Source: PSRJ01 sp963825305 (GTDB lineage: Bacteria > Acidobacteriota > Terriglobia > Bryobacterales > Bryobacteraceae). From it: a stretch of 64,000 bases of DNA. Shown here piece by piece: positions 35,947-45,966 of this stretch; the stretch's first letter is position 1; the number at the start of each line of letters is the position of its first letter. Location: contig CAWGTA010000007.1 of the NCBI GenBank assembly GCA_963825305.1, forward strand, positions 310,001 through 374,000. The letters are read 5' to 3'. The notes below the pieces were generated by a model. That model searched no databases, was not told where the DNA came from, and saw only the letters and a program-made list of their open reading frames with translations. A program made the position numbers and the translations under genes.

Positions 35947-36213
35947 ATGGCCAATACTTACTCCGCATTGAAGCGGGTGCGCCAAGCTGCCCGGCGCACG
36001 GAATTCAACCGGCAGAATCGAACTCGTCTTCGGCACCAGATCCGCGCCGTACGGCGCGCCATCCTGGAGAAGAACGCTCAAAAAGCAGCCGAGCTGCTTC
36101 CACCGACTTTCTCTCTGATTGACCGCGCCGCCAAGAATGGCGCCATCAAGATGAACACGGCTGCCCGCTACAAATCCAAGCTCCACTTGCGAATTAAGGC
36201 GCTCGCCAGCTAA
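35947..36213 (+). CDS. rpsT: 30S ribosomal protein S20
   Basis: 88 residues, Lys/Arg/Ala-rich, with S-A-L-K-R-V-R-Q-A-A-R-R near the start and M-N-T-A-A-R-Y-K-S-K-L near the end, the family's two rRNA-binding helices. It converges with the next gene, overlapping by 4 nt. Confidence 0.96.
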   Translation: MANTYSALKRVRQAARRTEFNRQNRTRLRHQIRAVRRAILEKNAQKAAELLPPTFSLIDRAAKNGAIKMNTAARYKSKLHLRIKALAS

Positions 36214-37352
36214 GGTTTTGCAGGAGTGCCGGGCGCCGCCGACAGTTCGCGGTGCAGCACGGTGGAGATGTCGACTGGCATCTCATCCATGGATTTCACG
36301 CGCAGCACCGCCTGAAAGTACCGCGGCATAATTCCCGAAGGAGTCTTTAGGCTAGTGATCAGCGCATGGGCGAGCATGGGGTCGGTAAATACTTTCACCG
36401 CCGCCATCACACTGGATGCCTGATTGCCGGACAGATACAGAAAGTCCCCATTCCCGTACAAGCCGCGCATGTGGCTGATCAGCGCGTAACTCTCCTCCAT
36501 CCCCTTGCCCTCAGCGGCGCCGCGGTCGGAGACAAAGGCCGGTTCCCCCGGCTGCGGCCGCAGGTTTCGAATGCCAGTCGGTTCGAGCACAAGCTGCTGC
36601 TCCAGCAGGATGGACTGCACTTGGCGATTGCCCGTGGCGGGGCCGAGGAACACGATGTTATTCATGGCGACTTCCGGCATCGAGAGCTGATCGCCCTGAG
36701 TCACCAGCAGGTCGGGCTTGCGCGGACCCAGGAACTGCCCCAAACGGAAAGCCCCGCTGGACGTTCCAAAAGAAGGATTGGCGATACAAACCACTAGCGG
36801 CCGTGTGGGCGAAAGAAGCGGCGCCCAGAGCTGCTGCAGTTCCGGGCTCAAGGCAGCTTCTACGATCGGCGGCTGCGCCTTCGGGGAACGAGCCGCGAGA
36901 TAGCCGACTCCTGCCAGCAGCAAAGTGAGGCACGCCGCCAGGGCCCACACTTCTTTGCGCATCCAACGCGCGCGCGGGGTCTCCGCGGCGACTGATGCCG
37001 CGGCCGCATCGACGGCAACCTGGCGAGGTTCGAAGGTGATCTTGAAGCCGCCCTTGGGCACGTCGACCAGGATGGGGTCGGCGATGCCTTCGGTGCGATA
37101 GTATTCCGCGAGCTTCTGCCGCAGCCGCGCCACGTGCATGCGGACCACCGATTCCTGCCGCGGATCGTAAGAGGAAGGCTTGCCGAAAGCGTCGATCCCG
37201 ATGGTGTATTCCTTCAGATCGTCGGCCTCTCCGGAAATCGATTTCTCGGCCAGGTAGGTGAGCAGACGGCGCTGCACCTCCGAGAGCCGGAGCGTTTTGT
37301 TCTGCAATATGCGCTCGATTTGAGCTTGGGTGAGGTCGGCCCCTAGTACCAC
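36210..37352 (-). CDS. Winged-helix regulator with a transmembrane segment (CadC-like layout)
   Basis: 380 residues from GTG 37352. Residues about 10-110 form a winged-helix DNA-binding domain (L-S-E-V-Q-R-R-L-L-T-Y-L-A, V-V-R-M-H-V-A-R-L-R-Q-K-L, V-P-K-G-G-F-K-I-T-F). A single membrane helix lies at about 133-152 (V-W-A-L-A-A-C-L-T-L-L-L-A-G-V-G-Y-L-A-A). The periplasmic C-terminal domain of about 220 residues has no recognised ligand motif. By analogy to CadC/ToxR it would sense outside signals and act directly on DNA. Target genes unknown. Confidence 0.82.
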   Translation of the reverse strand: MVLGADLTQAQIERILQNKTLRLSEVQRRLLTYLAEKSISGEADDLKEYTIGIDAFGKPSSYDPRQESVVRMHVARLRQKLAEYYRTEGIADPILVDVPKGGFKITFEPRQVAVDAAAASVAAETPRARWMRKEVWALAACLTLLLAGVGYLAARSPKAQPPIVEAALSPELQQLWAPLLSPTRPLVVCIANPSFGTSSGAFRLGQFLGPRKPDLLVTQGDQLSMPEVAMNNIVFLGPATGNRQVQSILLEQQLVLEPTGIRNLRPQPGEPAFVSDRGAAEGKGMEESYALISHMRGLYGNGDFLYLSGNQASSVMAAVKVFTDPMLAHALITSLKTPSGIMPRYFQAVLRVKSMDEMPVDISTVLHRELSAAPGTPAKP

Positions 37353-37438
37353 TACGGAAGAATCATATCATAGCGATGATTTGGTGCACTCGGCAGTGAA
37401 CACCACGACGCCGACGCGGATCACCGTCGACAGAATCG

Positions 37439-38311
37439 CTATAGCCGTCTACTGGGCGCGCCAATCGGGTTGCGGCCGAGAATCACCCTACCGATTTTCC
37501 GCGCCCAAACCAGAGACATGCGGGGCGCCAGGATGAGGACGTTCGGATCTTCGGCTGCATCGTGCATCGCGGCCAGGGTTCGCGTCAGATCTTCGGGGGT
37601 GATGATTCCCTCGCTGACCAAAGCGGGCCCGGCCTCTTCGACACTCCACTTCAGAAAAAGGCGACTCTTCCCGCGAAGGATGACCGGCTGATGGATCTCC
37701 AGGTTCACGTCCGAGAAGCCCTCGCCGATCACCAGGTGATACAGATTATTTGCTATGGAGTAATCCACACCGCGAGCGGGACCGAGACGGCCGAACAGAT
37801 ACGAAAATGCATTCATAGCAGACGGGGGAACGCTCGAGGCCGTGGCCAGGTCGCCATCTTCGACAACCAGAATCCCGCCTGGCCTGAGAACATCCCGCAT
37901 CTCGCGCAGGCATGCGGCCGGGTCTGGCAAATGGAGCAACAGGAAGCGGCAGTACACGAGATCGAAGAAGTTCCGGGGCAAGCCCGTGCTGCAGGCGCTG
38001 GCTTCGACGAATGATGTGTTCGTCAAGCCTTCCTTAGCGCACAATTCCTCGGCCTGTTGGAGTTGTGCCCCGTTCACATCAACGCCGGTCACGTGTCCAT
38101 TGGGCCCGACCATCTCCGCCAGCATGCGCGTCACGACGCCCACACCGCAGCCGAAATCGGCAACCCTCATCCCCTCTGCGAGACCGGCCTGAACCAGGAT
38201 GCGCCGCCCCGCGGGAGCGTAAATGTCATGTAGCACATGGAGCCGGCGGACCGCATTCGCACCAGTTGCGAGCACGTACGAAACGCTGGAAACAAGACTG
38301 TTTGATGACAA
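37439..38311 (-). CDS. Class I SAM-dependent methyltransferase
   Basis: 290 residues. A TTG start at 38311 is chosen because AAAGGA lies about eight bases upstream and no better start exists. Motif I is V-A-D-F-G-C-G-V-G-V-V-T near residue 50, and the acidic end of strand 2 is V-T-G-V-D-V-N. Motif IV is F-D-L-V-Y-C-R-F-L-L-L-H-L-P, then L-R-P-G-G-I-L-V-V-E-D. Substrate cannot be predicted. It stands alone between a regulator gene and a divergent TonB receptor. Confidence 0.88.
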   Translation of the reverse strand: MSSNSLVSSVSYVLATGANAVRRLHVLHDIYAPAGRRILVQAGLAEGMRVADFGCGVGVVTRMLAEMVGPNGHVTGVDVNGAQLQQAEELCAKEGLTNTSFVEASACSTGLPRNFFDLVYCRFLLLHLPDPAACLREMRDVLRPGGILVVEDGDLATASSVPPSAMNAFSYLFGRLGPARGVDYSIANNLYHLVIGEGFSDVNLEIHQPVILRGKSRLFLKWSVEEAGPALVSEGIITPEDLTRTLAAMHDAAEDPNVLILAPRMSLVWARKIGRVILGRNPIGAPSRRL

Positions 38312-38518
38312 GCAATTTTTCCTTTCCGATTGGAGACCTAAGACCGCCTCACTGAGTCACGCGTAAAGATCTGGCGATCAGGTCGTTAGAGGGGCGGTTT
38401 TTACCTAACTTTTACAAGTATTCACAATGAGGTTTGACCGTCGGCTGTAGCCGGTTATTCACACAACTGAAACGTGATTTCCATGGTCGGGTGCTACGTT
38501 CGCCTGAGGGGGTTTTAC

Positions 38519-41500
38519 ATGAGTCGCTTTCTGGCAATCTTCGCGATATGCATACTCGCGGCGATGCCGTCATTCGCTCAGTTCGATACGGCTGAGGTTG
38601 TAGGAACGGTGCGGGATAATTCGGGCGGGGTTGTGCCTAAGGCGGTGGTGACGCTACTCAATGTGGATACCGGTATTCAGGCGAAGACCATGGCCGACGA
38701 AGACGGTAACTACACGTTTTCCAACGTAAAGATCGGAACGTACAAAGTGACCGCGGAAGCAAAAGGCTTTTCGGCAGAGGCCGCATCCGATGTAACCGTA
38801 AACGTGGGGGCCCGGCAACGCGTGGATTTTGCGCTGCAAGTGGGCGCCGTCACCGAAACGGTGGAGGTGAGCGGCACGGCGGCGGTTCTCGAAACCGATT
38901 CGAGCGAGCACGGACAGGTGATCAACACGGCAGCGGTCGCCGAGCTTCCGCTGAACGGCCGCAATTACGCGGAACTGGCGCTTTTGTCTACCAACGTAAT
39001 TAAATCCCCGATGGCAGTTTCGTTTTCTCCGAGCGGCACGCCGCGCGAGGGTGCGTTCAACGTGAACGGAATGCGCAGTACCTACAACAATTTCCTCCTG
39101 GACGGCCTGGACAACAATGCGTACGGGACCAGCAACCAGGGCTATTCCGCGCAAGTGGTGCAGCCCTCGCCGGACGCAATCGCCGAGTTCAAAGTCATCA
39201 CCACAAACTACAGCGCTGAATATGGGCGCGTAGGGGGCGCGGTGGTGAATGCGGTGCTAAGATCCGGGACCAACCAATTTCACGGCACGGCCTACGAGTT
39301 CTTGCGCAACACTTCCCTAAACGCTGGCGGTTATGAATTCAGCCAGCCCTTTGTCAAGCCCCCGCTGCACCGCAATCAGTTCGGCGCAACTATCGGCGGC
39401 CCGTTCATCAAGAACAAGTTGTTTTTCTTCGGCGACTACGAGGGCTACCGGCAAATACAGAAATACAACAATTTCGACTCGATTCCCAGCGCGACGGATC
39501 AACAAGGAATTCTGCCCGTCACCGTGGTAAACCCGTTAACCGGTACCGTGTATCCCGCGAACACGGCGATACCCGTTGCCCAGTTGAACCCGTTTGCGGC
39601 AGCGATGCTGGCCGGGCTCCCTGCTCCGAACGGTGCCGGACGGGCGAGCAATTACCAGGCGCTGCTGCTGATTAAGGATTACAGCGATAAGTACGATGCC
39701 AAAGTCGACGGCCAGATCAACGACCGGATGAGCGCGTTTCTGCGCTGGAGCCAGCGCAAAGACATCCAGTATTATCAGCCATCTTTCCCGGGGCCCGCGG
39801 GAGGCGATGGCAATGGATTCATTCACGCCATCGATCAGAACGCTTCACTGGGGTACACCTGGGCGGTGACTCCGAGCTCTCTCTTCGAGGCTCGCCTGGG
39901 CTATTCGCGTGTCCTCGCGGGAAAGCAGCCGCCGCTTGTAGGTGGTCCGAGTTTGCAGTCACTGTTTGGTATTCAGGGCCTGCCGACCACACCGAATCTA
40001 ACCGGCGGGTTCAACACGCAGACCATTACCGGTTTCGCGACGGCTCTCGGCCGCCAGACCAGCAATCCGCAGTTCCAGAATCCCACTTCCTGGAACCCGA
40101 AACTCAATTTCTCGAAAAACATGGGCCGCCATTCTTTCAAGGCCGGTTACGAATACTCGCTGATCCACACGGAGATTTTGGACGTCAATCCGCTGTATGG
40201 TCAGGACACCTATAGTGGGCAATTCAGCAAGCCCACGTGCACCCAGTTGGGTCAGGCAGCGGGCTGCACCGTACCATCCGACTCGACCAGTTACGACCTT
40301 GCCGACTTCTTCTTCGGCACTCCCAGCCAGATTAATCAGGGGAGCTATACGGTGGTCAACCTCCGCCAGTACGTGCACTCGCTTTACGTTCAGGACGACT
40401 TTCGTGTGACGCCCAAGCTGACTGTGAATGCCGGCCTGCGCTGGGAATTCGCAACGCCGTTGTATGAGCGCGACAACAACTATTCCAATTTCGATCCGAC
40501 CACTGTCTCGATGGCGAAAGCCACGGGCGGCAGCTTATTTAACCGCAGCCTGGTCCATCCCGATTACAAAGACTTCGGGCCGCGAATCGGCTTGGCGTAC
40601 AGCATCGACCCGAAGACCGTGGTTCGCAGCGGATATGGGATCAGCTACACGTTTTTCAATCGGGTGGGTAGCGCGCTCGAAGGAATCAACGCGCCGCAGG
40701 CTCTATTCGGTGTGCTGAACCAGGCCATAGTCAATGGGGTTGTGCCCGCGACGTTCCTTACCACTAAGAACAGCTTCACCACCGGGATCGCGAATCCTTC
40801 TAGCTTCAATCCGGCCAACTCGAACGTGGTCTACATTCCGCCGAACACCAAGTGGCCGTACATCCAGAACTGGTTCCTGTCGGTGCAGCGGGAACTCGCC
40901 AAGAACACCATGATCGAGGTGGCTTATAACGGGAATCACAGCCTGCGCCTCCCGATTCTCGCCGATTACAATCAAGCCGCCCCGAACGCAGTGACGGCCA
41001 CGTGCAACGGTCAAGTCACACCTGCCATTACCGCCGGCTGCCTGGGGGTCCAGGCGCGCCGCCCTATTCCGACATTCGGTCCGATCACGTGGGTCGATCC
41101 GGCGGGCGACAATCACTACAATGGGCTTTCGGCTCGTGTAGAGCATCGTTTCACGCAGGGCTTGTACTTCCTGAATTCGTTCACCTGGGGGAAGGCGATG
41201 GGCGATTCCGAGCAGGCACTGGAATACTATGCGAGCTATTTTGAGGCGAATCCGCAGAATATTCACAATCTGGCGGCGGAAAAAGGGCCTTCCAGCTTCG
41301 ACGTGAAGCTGAACAACGTCACCAGCATTGTCTATCAGCTCCCCTTCGGGAAGGGCCGCAAATACGCGTCGAACATAAATCCGGTGTTGGATGCCGTGCT
41401 GGGTGGCTGGGAACTCAACAATATCAATACCGCCCACACTGGCACCCCACTGAATGTTTTCTACGGCGTGTCGACCGCAACCGACGTTACCGGCCTTTCC

Positions 41501-41872
41501 AACGACTATCGTGGACAAGCATTCCAGCGGCCCAATGTTTCTGGCAGCGCCGCCAGCCAAAGTACGCCGGATATGCTGAACCACTTTTTCGCCGGCTATA
41601 CGTTTACGACGCCTTCGGTCAATGCGCCTTTCGGTAATCTAGGCCGCAACGCGTTTCGCGCGCCGGGATTCGAGCAGTGGGATTTCGCGGCCGATAAGAG
41701 CTTCCGGATCCGCGAGAGCATCCGGGTTCAGTTCCGGTCGGAGTTCTTCAACATCCTGAACCACACGAACTTTGGAATCCCGGACTCGAAGAGCACCAAC
41801 ACCACGTTCGGGCAGATTCGAACGACGTATCCGCCGCGGCAAATCCAGTTTGCGCTGAAGCTGCTGTTCTAA
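38519..41872 (+). CDS. Oar-like TonB-dependent outer-membrane receptor
   Basis: 1,117 residues from ATG 38519 (GAGGGGG just upstream). Signal peptide (M-S-R-F-L-A-I-F-A-I-C-I-L-A), regulatory beta-sandwich domain (E-V-V-G-T-V-R-D-N-S-G-G-V-V), plug (L-P-L-N-G-R-N-Y-A-E-L, F-L-L-D-G-L-D-N-N) and a barrel ending in F (F-A-L-K-L-L-F). Same architecture as the receptor at 6763-9987, but it stands without phosphatase neighbours, so its substrate is open. Confidence 0.93.
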   Translation: MSRFLAIFAICILAAMPSFAQFDTAEVVGTVRDNSGGVVPKAVVTLLNVDTGIQAKTMADEDGNYTFSNVKIGTYKVTAEAKGFSAEAASDVTVNVGARQRVDFALQVGAVTETVEVSGTAAVLETDSSEHGQVINTAAVAELPLNGRNYAELALLSTNVIKSPMAVSFSPSGTPREGAFNVNGMRSTYNNFLLDGLDNNAYGTSNQGYSAQVVQPSPDAIAEFKVITTNYSAEYGRVGGAVVNAVLRSGTNQFHGTAYEFLRNTSLNAGGYEFSQPFVKPPLHRNQFGATIGGPFIKNKLFFFGDYEGYRQIQKYNNFDSIPSATDQQGILPVTVVNPLTGTVYPANTAIPVAQLNPFAAAMLAGLPAPNGAGRASNYQALLLIKDYSDKYDAKVDGQINDRMSAFLRWSQRKDIQYYQPSFPGPAGGDGNGFIHAIDQNASLGYTWAVTPSSLFEARLGYSRVLAGKQPPLVGGPSLQSLFGIQGLPTTPNLTGGFNTQTITGFATALGRQTSNPQFQNPTSWNPKLNFSKNMGRHSFKAGYEYSLIHTEILDVNPLYGQDTYSGQFSKPTCTQLGQAAGCTVPSDSTSYDLADFFFGTPSQINQGSYTVVNLRQYVHSLYVQDDFRVTPKLTVNAGLRWEFATPLYERDNNYSNFDPTTVSMAKATGGSLFNRSLVHPDYKDFGPRIGLAYSIDPKTVVRSGYGISYTFFNRVGSALEGINAPQALFGVLNQAIVNGVVPATFLTTKNSFTTGIANPSSFNPANSNVVYIPPNTKWPYIQNWFLSVQRELAKNTMIEVAYNGNHSLRLPILADYNQAAPNAVTATCNGQVTPAITAGCLGVQARRPIPTFGPITWVDPAGDNHYNGLSARVEHRFTQGLYFLNSFTWGKAMGDSEQALEYYASYFEANPQNIHNLAAEKGPSSFDVKLNNVTSIVYQLPFGKGRKYASNINPVLDAVLGGWELNNINTAHTGTPLNVFYGVSTATDVTGLSNDYRGQAFQRPNVSGSAASQSTPDMLNHFFAGYTFTTPSVNAPFGNLGRNAFRAPGFEQWDFAADKSFRIRESIRVQFRSEFFNILNHTNFGIPDSKSTNTTFGQIRTTYPPRQIQFALKLLF

Positions 41873-41880
41873 AAGAGTTT

Positions 41881-41963
41881 TCAGTCATCAGTTTTCAGTT
41901 TTCAGCGACACCAGCGCGGTTGACCGCTGATTACTGATTACTGATTACTGATAACTGATTACC
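41881..41963. repeat. CTGA/TCAG heptad repeat cluster
   Basis: Repeated TCAGTTTTCAG words followed by four tandem CTGATTA/CTGATAA heptads. It overlaps the 3' end of the uracil-DNA glycosylase gene, whose stop codon lies inside it. Confidence 0.8.
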
Positions 41964-42657
41964 GACTTCCGCCAGCTGCCGTGCAGTTCGAAATACCGCC
42001 AGCAGCATCTCTTCCGTCAGCTTTCCCGTCGAGGTGTTCTGCTGGCTGGGATGATACGAGCTGAGCAGCACCGGCTGTCCGGGCGCCGTCCAGAACCGGC
42101 GGTTATGACCAAACGCGAAGGGCGCCCTGCTGCGAATGATGCCTCTGGACTTCAATACCTCCAGATAGTGATCGAAGGCGATCTTACCGAGCGCTACCAC
42201 CACGCGCACTCTCTTTAAGAGGTCCAATTCCCGTTCCAGATACGGTCTGCAATTAAGGAGTTCTTCGCGTGCCGGCTTGTTATCGGGCGGCGCGCAGCGG
42301 GCGGCGGCGGTGATGTACGCGCCTTTCAATGTGAGGCCATCGTCCGGCGCGGTGCTGGTGGCCTTGCGACGCGAAACCGGTTTGGTACAGAGCGCGGTAC
42401 AGCCATTCTCCGGAGCGGTCGCCGGTAAACATGCGGCCGGTGCGATTCGCGCCGTGCGCCGCGGGGGCCAGCCCCAAGATCAGCACGCCCGCCTGCGGGT
42501 CACCAAATGCCGGGACCGGCTTGCCCCAATAATTGCAGTCGCGATAGGCGCGGCGCTTGACGGCGGCGATGTGGGCGCAATGCTCGCGCAGTCGGGGACA
42601 GCGCCGGCACTCCACAATTTCGCCTTGTAGGGCTATGAGTACCTGAGCGGTTTCCAC
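41931..42657 (-). CDS. Family-5 uracil-DNA glycosylase (UdgB type), frameshifted
   Basis: Starts at ATG 42657. The Fe-S cysteines lie in E-C-R-R-C-P-R-L-R-E-H-C. Motif 1 is G-L-A-P-A-A-H-G-A-N-R-T-G-R with the Asp/Asn replaced as in family 5. The frame shifts +1 near 42363 (after F-A-S-Q) and continues A-T-S-T-A-P, A-R-C-A-P-P-D-N-K-P, then motif 2 S-Y-H-P-S-Q-Q-N-T. It removes uracil from DNA in base-excision repair. The C-terminal tail (G-N-Q-L-S-V-I-S-N-Q) is translated from a heptad repeat, so the original stop seems lost or displaced. Confidence 0.84.
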
Positions 42658-42853
42658 ATATTTCAGGGTACATTTCCGGGGCTATTCTGTCGATGATGTT
42701 ATTAGGGAAAGGAAGTGTTCTCTTTTTTCAGCAACATTTCTTAATCCGAAATGGCTGATTCGAGCACCTACATGATAGAATGAGGACATTAAGTGGTTCG
42801 GCTGCTCCGGCCGACAAGGTGGCTACGGTTCCCCGCCGTGCTCCGAAGTATCT

Positions 42854-44029
42854 ATGAACAGGCCCTTTCCGACCTCGTTTCTCCGAATTGTGGCGGGCGC
42901 CGCAGTGTTTTCTCTGTGCGCCGGCTCCAGTTTCGCCCTCACCACCAAGAGAAAACACCACCATGTGACGCATACTGTGGCGGTTACGGCTCACGCGCCA
43001 CTAACCAAGGTGGCTACCCATTCGTATGTGGCGTCACCCTTGACGGGTGTCGTTCGTGGCGGCCCCTGGACGGAACCGACTTTTGCCGATTCCACCGAAG
43101 GGGACAACGTGGACGGCGAAGATCTGGACGTTCGCCGGGCAGCAGTGGAAGCGTTGGGCCCTTATAACGGCTCGATCGTGGTTGTCGACCCCAGTAGCGG
43201 CCGGGTGTTATCGATGGTGAATCAGAAGCTGGCATTGGGTTCGGGATTCCAGCCCTGCTCCACGATCAAGGTTTCGGTGGCGCTGGCAGCGCTGGCGGAA
43301 AAGGTGATCGAGCCTACTACTAAGCTCCGCCTGGGCGGGGCGCGCATGGATCTCACATACGCCCTGGCGCATTCCAATAATTATTTCTTTGCCACCCTGG
43401 GCCAGAAACTGGGTTACGAAAAGTTCAGTAATTATGCGCACCAGTTCGGGTACGGAGAGAAGGCGGGTCTGGATATCCCTGGCGAGCAGCCCGGGCGTTT
43501 TCCGGCGGCCCCTCCCACCAATGGCGGCATGGGCATGCTGAGCAGCTTTGGAGAAGAGATCGCACAGACGCCTCTGGAGTTCGCCGCGCTCATCAGCGCG
43601 GTCGCTAATGGAGGCACCCTGTACTATTTGCAGTATCCCCGAACGCTGCAAAACGCCACGAACCTGGTCCCGCGAGTGAAACGCAAGCTGGACATCGAAA
43701 GCCTCATTCCCGGCATCAAACCCGGAATGCGCGGCGCTGTCCAGTTCGGCACCGCACACCGTGCCCGGCAGGACGAGCCGATTGCCGGCAAGACCGGCAC
43801 CTGCACCGACAACAATGCGCACCTGGGTTGGTTCGGATCATTTAATGATGTGGCCGGTCGCAAGTTGGTGGCGGTAGTACTGCTGACGGGGGGCCGTCCC
43901 GTGGCTGGGCCCGTGGCCGCCGGCCTTGCGGGCGATTTCTATCGCCGCTTAAGCGAAAAGAATTACTTCGCAGGTGTCCGAAGCATGACTCCGTCCCCGG
44001 CGACCCTGCTCTCCAGCCCGATACACTGA
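42854..44029 (+). CDS. Penicillin-binding-protein-type transpeptidase
   Basis: 391 residues. A signal segment, then a His-rich stretch (K-R-K-H-H-H-V-T-H) near residue 33. The catalytic triad motifs are S-T-I-K (about 135), S-N-N (about 175) and K-T-G-T (about 312), with L-G-W-F-G-S following. This fits a class B-like transpeptidase domain without the usual long N-terminal dimerisation domain, or a BlaR/OXA-like protein. Likely role is peptidoglycan cross-linking in the periplasm; beta-lactam hydrolysis cannot be excluded. Confidence 0.82.
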   Translation: MNRPFPTSFLRIVAGAAVFSLCAGSSFALTTKRKHHHVTHTVAVTAHAPLTKVATHSYVASPLTGVVRGGPWTEPTFADSTEGDNVDGEDLDVRRAAVEALGPYNGSIVVVDPSSGRVLSMVNQKLALGSGFQPCSTIKVSVALAALAEKVIEPTTKLRLGGARMDLTYALAHSNNYFFATLGQKLGYEKFSNYAHQFGYGEKAGLDIPGEQPGRFPAAPPTNGGMGMLSSFGEEIAQTPLEFAALISAVANGGTLYYLQYPRTLQNATNLVPRVKRKLDIESLIPGIKPGMRGAVQFGTAHRARQDEPIAGKTGTCTDNNAHLGWFGSFNDVAGRKLVAVVLLTGGRPVAGPVAAGLAGDFYRRLSEKNYFAGVRSMTPSPATLLSSPIH

Positions 44030-44135
44030 GAATAGCTCTCAGCAATCAGCATTCAGCCATCAGCTTAAAAGGCTCACCGCAGAGATGTGGTTGAGTCCTC
44101 AAAAGCTGACCGCTGAATGCTGATAGCTGAAAGCT
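44030..44135. repeat. CTGA/TCAG heptad repeat cluster with inverted arms
   Basis: Left arm CAGCAATCAGCATTCAGCCATCAGC and right arm GCTGACCGCTGAATGCTGATAGCTG are imperfect inverted copies, separated by about 35 bases of unrelated sequence. It lies between convergent genes. Confidence 0.75.
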
Positions 44136-44139
44136 TTTC

Positions 44140-44712
44140 TCAATTTCCCGCGGCGCGCGAGGTTTCTCCCAGCACCTGAAATACTTCGCGATAGAACTCG
44201 GGATGCGAGGTCCAGGTCTGTCCGGTGATCAGCCTGCCGTCGCGTACCGCCGGCTTCGAGACGTACGTCCCACCATTGCGCTCCACTTCAATCTGCACGT
44301 GCTCGTGCCCCGTGAGCGTGCGTCCGTTGGTGAGGCCGGCGGCCGTTAGCAATTCGACTCCGTGGCCGATCGCGCAGATGTACTTATCCTGTTTGGCAAA
44401 CTCGCGGATCAGAGAGAGGACGCTCGGGTCATTGCGCAGATATTCCGGCGCGCGGCCCCCCAGGATCACCAGCGCGGCAAATTCTTTGGCGGCTACGGCG
44501 GTAATTGCGACGTCGGCATCAATGGAGTGACCGAGCCGCTCGACGTATGTGGACCATCCCGGTTCCTGGTCGTGAATCACCATGTGGAGCCGGCGTCGCG
44601 ACGGCGCGGCGACCACGGGCTCCCAGCGCGCTTCCTGGAATCGTTGGTAGGCATAGAGAGCTTCGTAGCTGTCTCCGCCGTCTCCTGTAAGCAGAAGGAT
44701 CTTTCGGCTCAT
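44140..44712 (-). CDS. DJ-1/PfpI-family protein lacking the nucleophile cysteine
   Basis: 190 residues from ATG 44712. The flavodoxin-like fold has L-V-I-L-G-G-R-A-P-E-Y-L (with the conserved Glu/Gly-Arg area) and the nucleophile elbow as A-I-G-H-G instead of A-I-C-H-G. The Cys that defines the family's activity is replaced by Gly, while the following His stays. Y-V-S-K-P and the H-P-E-F-Y end match PfpI. It is probably not an active protease or deglycase; a binding role or changed chemistry is possible. Confidence 0.82.
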   Translation of the reverse strand: MSRKILLLTGDGGDSYEALYAYQRFQEARWEPVVAAPSRRRLHMVIHDQEPGWSTYVERLGHSIDADVAITAVAAKEFAALVILGGRAPEYLRNDPSVLSLIREFAKQDKYICAIGHGVELLTAAGLTNGRTLTGHEHVQIEVERNGGTYVSKPAVRDGRLITGQTWTSHPEFYREVFQVLGETSRAAGN

Positions 44713-44776
44713 AGGCCACCCCGTTAATCCGAGCATACCACCCGGATTTCTCAAATGCTCTGGCACAATAGGGCGA

Positions 44777-45958
44777 ATGGCTGAGCGCTCGACCGATGTG
44801 GTGGTGATCGGCGCCGGAGCGGCCGGCTTACTGTGCGCCATCGAAGCCGGCAAGCGCGAGCGCCGCGTGATAGTACTGGAACATAACCAGCAGATCGGCC
44901 GCAAGATACTGATTTCCGGCGGCGGGCGCTGCAATTTCACCAACCTGCATACGCGGCCGGAGAACTTTCTGTCGGCCAATCCGCACTTTGCCAAGTCCGC
45001 TCTCGCGAGGTATACGCCCGGCGATTTTCTTGACTTAGTACGGCGGTACCAGATCCGGTACCACGAGAAAACCCTCGGCCAGCTCTTTTGCGACGGCTCG
45101 GCGAGGGAGATCGTTTCGCTTTTGGAATCCGAGTGCACCGCGGCCGGTGTTTGCTGCCAGACCGGCTGTACGGTTCGGGAAGTGGTGCGGGCCTCCGGGT
45201 TTCGGATCGAGACCAATCAAGGGACGCTCGAAGCCGAATCGGTGGTGGTGGCCACCGGCGGTCTTTCCATTCCCAAGATCGGCGCGACGTCGTTTGGCTA
45301 CGAGCTGGCCCGCCGCTTCGCTCTGCGCGTCCGGCCGTGCCGGCCGGCGCTGGTTCCGCTGACCTTTGCGAAACCGCAACTGGCGGAGTATGCGGATCTT
45401 GCGGGAGTTTCACTGGAAGTTACGGCGCGATCGGGTGACGCCCGATTCCGCGAAAAGATGCTCTTCACGCATAGGGGCCTCAGCGGTCCGGCCATCCTGC
45501 AAGTCTCCAGCTATTGGGAGCCCGGACGGGAACTGGAGATCGACCTGCTGCCCGGGTGCGATGTGGCGCGACTCCTGACCGAGCGGCGCGCGGCGGCGGA
45601 TCGATCGGAAGCGCACACCATCCTGGGAACGGTATTGCCGAAACGGCTGGCGAAGCGGTGGTTGGAGCTGCGCGGCATCTCTAAACCCGTGGTTTCCTGG
45701 AGCGATGCGGAAATTCAAGCGCTGTCCGATGGGCTCCACGCATGGCGTTTCGTTCCCGCCGGCACGGAAGGTTTCGAGAAGGCTGAAGTCACGGCGGGCG
45801 GCGTCGATACGGATGAGATTTCTTCCAAGACATTTGAGGCTAAGAAGGTTCCGGGCCTATTCTTCGTGGGGGAAGTGTTGGATGTGACCGGGCACCTGGG
45901 CGGGTTCAATTTTCAGTGGGCCTGGGCGTCGGGCCACGCCGCCGGCCAGTATGTGTAG
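44777..45958 (+). CDS. BaiN/YhiN-family FAD-dependent oxidoreductase (HI0933-like)
   Basis: 393 residues. Dinucleotide-binding V-V-V-I-G-A-G-A-A-G-L at residues 8-18. The family signature G-R-K-I-L-I-S-G-G-G-R-C-N-F-T-N follows, then V-V-A-T-G-G-L-S-I-P-K-I-G in the middle, and the C-terminal G-L-F-F-V-G-E-V-L-D-V-T-G-H-L-G-G-F-N. Relatives include YhiN and the bile-acid reductase BaiN; the natural substrate is unknown. It is divergent from the PfpI-like gene. Confidence 0.92.
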   Translation: MAERSTDVVVIGAGAAGLLCAIEAGKRERRVIVLEHNQQIGRKILISGGGRCNFTNLHTRPENFLSANPHFAKSALARYTPGDFLDLVRRYQIRYHEKTLGQLFCDGSAREIVSLLESECTAAGVCCQTGCTVREVVRASGFRIETNQGTLEAESVVVATGGLSIPKIGATSFGYELARRFALRVRPCRPALVPLTFAKPQLAEYADLAGVSLEVTARSGDARFREKMLFTHRGLSGPAILQVSSYWEPGRELEIDLLPGCDVARLLTERRAAADRSEAHTILGTVLPKRLAKRWLELRGISKPVVSWSDAEIQALSDGLHAWRFVPAGTEGFEKAEVTAGGVDTDEISSKTFEAKKVPGLFFVGEVLDVTGHLGGFNFQWAWASGHAAGQYV

Positions 45959-45966
45959 CTGTCTGT

